Part shown: one piece after another, positions 63,463 through 64,000 of the stretch | Layout of the letters: the number at the start of each line of letters is the position of its first letter | Position numbering within the stretch: position 1 is the first letter of the stretch | NCBI RefSeq assembly: GCF_963664915.1 | Contig: NZ_OY761810.1 | Span: 2,370,661 to 2,434,660, forward strand | Origin: an uncultured Caproiciproducens sp. | GTDB lineage: Bacteria > Bacillota > Clostridia > Oscillospirales > Acutalibacteraceae | Length of the DNA: 64,000 nucleotides | Direction of reading: 5' to 3' | Translations under genes and position numbers: made by a program | The notes under the pieces: model-generated | What the model saw: the letters and a program-made list of their open reading frames with translations, nothing else | What the model was told of the DNA's origin: nothing | Databases searched by the model: none

Positions 63463-64000
63463 CTGCAATCGCAATCGACGGGCCTGCAGGGGCTGGGAAA
63501 AGTACAATTGCCCGCCGCGCAGCCAAAGAAATCGGTTATATTTATGTTGATACGGGTGCGCTTTACCGCGCCGTAGGGCTTTATATGCTCAAGCAGGGAG
63601 TAAATACGGCGGATGCGCGTGCTGTAACTTCGCTTCTCCAACAGGTTCATGTTATGCTTACCTTTCAAAACGGGGAGCAAAAAGTGATCCTTTGCGGACA
63701 GGATGTTTCAAATGACATCCGCACGGCGGAGGTTTCAATGGCTGCGTCCAATGTTTCGGCGATTCCTGCTGTCAGAGCTTTTTTATTTTCCCTGCAAAAG
63801 GATATTGCCAAAAGTAATAATGTCGTTATGGACGGCCGCGATATCGGAACGGTTGTGCTGCCGGATGCCCAGATTAAAATATTTTTGACCGCGTCGCCTG
63901 AGGAAAGGGCCAGAAGAAGATATGAAGAGATGATAAAAAAAGGAGAACCCGCTGATTACTGTGATGTGCTTAGTGAGTTAAAAACAAGGGACTACAATGA
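63459..64000 (+). CDS. cmk: cytidylate kinase (partial, runs off window)
   Basis: About 180 N-terminal residues without a stop. P-loop AIDGPAGAGKSTIARRAA, IYVDTGALYRAVG, VMDGRDIGTVVLPDAQIKIFLTASPEERARRR and the SELKTRDYN stretch place it as (d)CMP kinase. ATG 63459 after AGGAGGAAAA, overlapping the upstream stop by 4 nt. Phosphorylates CMP/dCMP; in many Firmicutes it precedes plsC/lytB/rpsA. Confidence 0.95.
   Translation, partial: MTAIAIDGPAGAGKSTIARRAAKEIGYIYVDTGALYRAVGLYMLKQGVNTADARAVTSLLQQVHVMLTFQNGEQKVILCGQDVSNDIRTAEVSMAASNVSAIPAVRAFLFSLQKDIAKSNNVVMDGRDIGTVVLPDAQIKIFLTASPEERARRRYEEMIKKGEPADYCDVLSELKTRDYN

Noticed and set aside
62953-63680. two overlapping minus-strand frames (184 and 201 codons) over the flavoprotein/cmk region
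   Set aside because: Antisense to well-supported genes with Rossmann and P-loop motifs; no ribosome binding sites.
1-64000. CRISPR arrays, insertion sequences, prophage genes, tRNA and rRNA genes
   Set aside because: No spaced direct repeats, transposase or integrase motifs, cloverleaf-like sequences or rRNA segments were recognised by eye; a tRNA scan would settle the tRNA point.

Overview
The window comes from a low-to-mid GC Gram-positive anaerobe of class Clostridia, probably order Oscillospirales. This is inferred from gene content: a clostridial [FeFe]-hydrogenase fragment, McsA/McsB homologues, strong AGGAGG-type ribosome binding sites with frequent TTG/GTG starts, tandem GluRS and GlnRS, RFN and S-box riboswitches, and small clostridial DUF families. 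Almost all of it is chromosomal core sequence. I saw no tRNA or rRNA gene, insertion sequence, prophage or CRISPR array.

Layout. 1-6 kb: hydrogenase C-terminus, an ABC-2 exporter, a PHP phosphoesterase, a TSCPD protein, a Gly/Cys-rich miniprotein (minus strand), and mcsA-mcsB without ctsR or clpC. The McsB homologue has lost several catalytic and ATP-contacting residues. 6-10 kb: an MCP with almost no sensor domain, an XRE regulator, and a minus-strand redox operon (ccdA, a TlpA-type thioredoxin, DUF6132) with a Crp/Fnr-like palindrome near -41. 10-16 kb is the most distinctive region. It holds a DUF89 protein, a DUF134 regulator, a flavin reductase, an Mrp ATPase, a C_GCAxxG_C_C protein, two NifX-type proteins and two MinD-type ATPases with ferredoxin inserts, resembling the orange-protein (ORP) operons of anaerobes. 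Its two promoters carry the same paired palindrome, TTATG-NN-CATAA, in the same position. The mrp and C_GCAxxG_C_C frames are each broken by one in-frame stop codon.

16-35 kb: superoxide dismutase with a DUF6774 protein, a VanY carboxypeptidase, gltX-glnS, birA, a DUF951-prfA-tsaC-coaE-slt-M18 operon, pyruvate kinase with a swivelling-domain tail, a VanY paralogue that has lost its metal ligands, rpmE, a YigZ protein, dgt, dnaG, rpoD and an Rrf2 regulator. 35-48 kb: rpoB-rpoC-rpsL-rpsG-fusA-tuf, with rpoB on its own consensus promoter and no rplKAJL upstream. 48-58 kb: a CapA-type protein, FMN riboswitch-ribU, SAM riboswitch-metK, recD2-comF, an mreB/mbl homologue, and a Cache-domain MCP. 58-64 kb: DUF5685, a J-domain/TPR/Cys-rich protein and a membrane protein (a possible uncharacterised module), then an RpiR regulator, a flavoprotein and the start of cmk.

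Coordinates use the start codon best supported by ribosome-binding-site spacing. Family assignments come from recognised motifs, without database searches.
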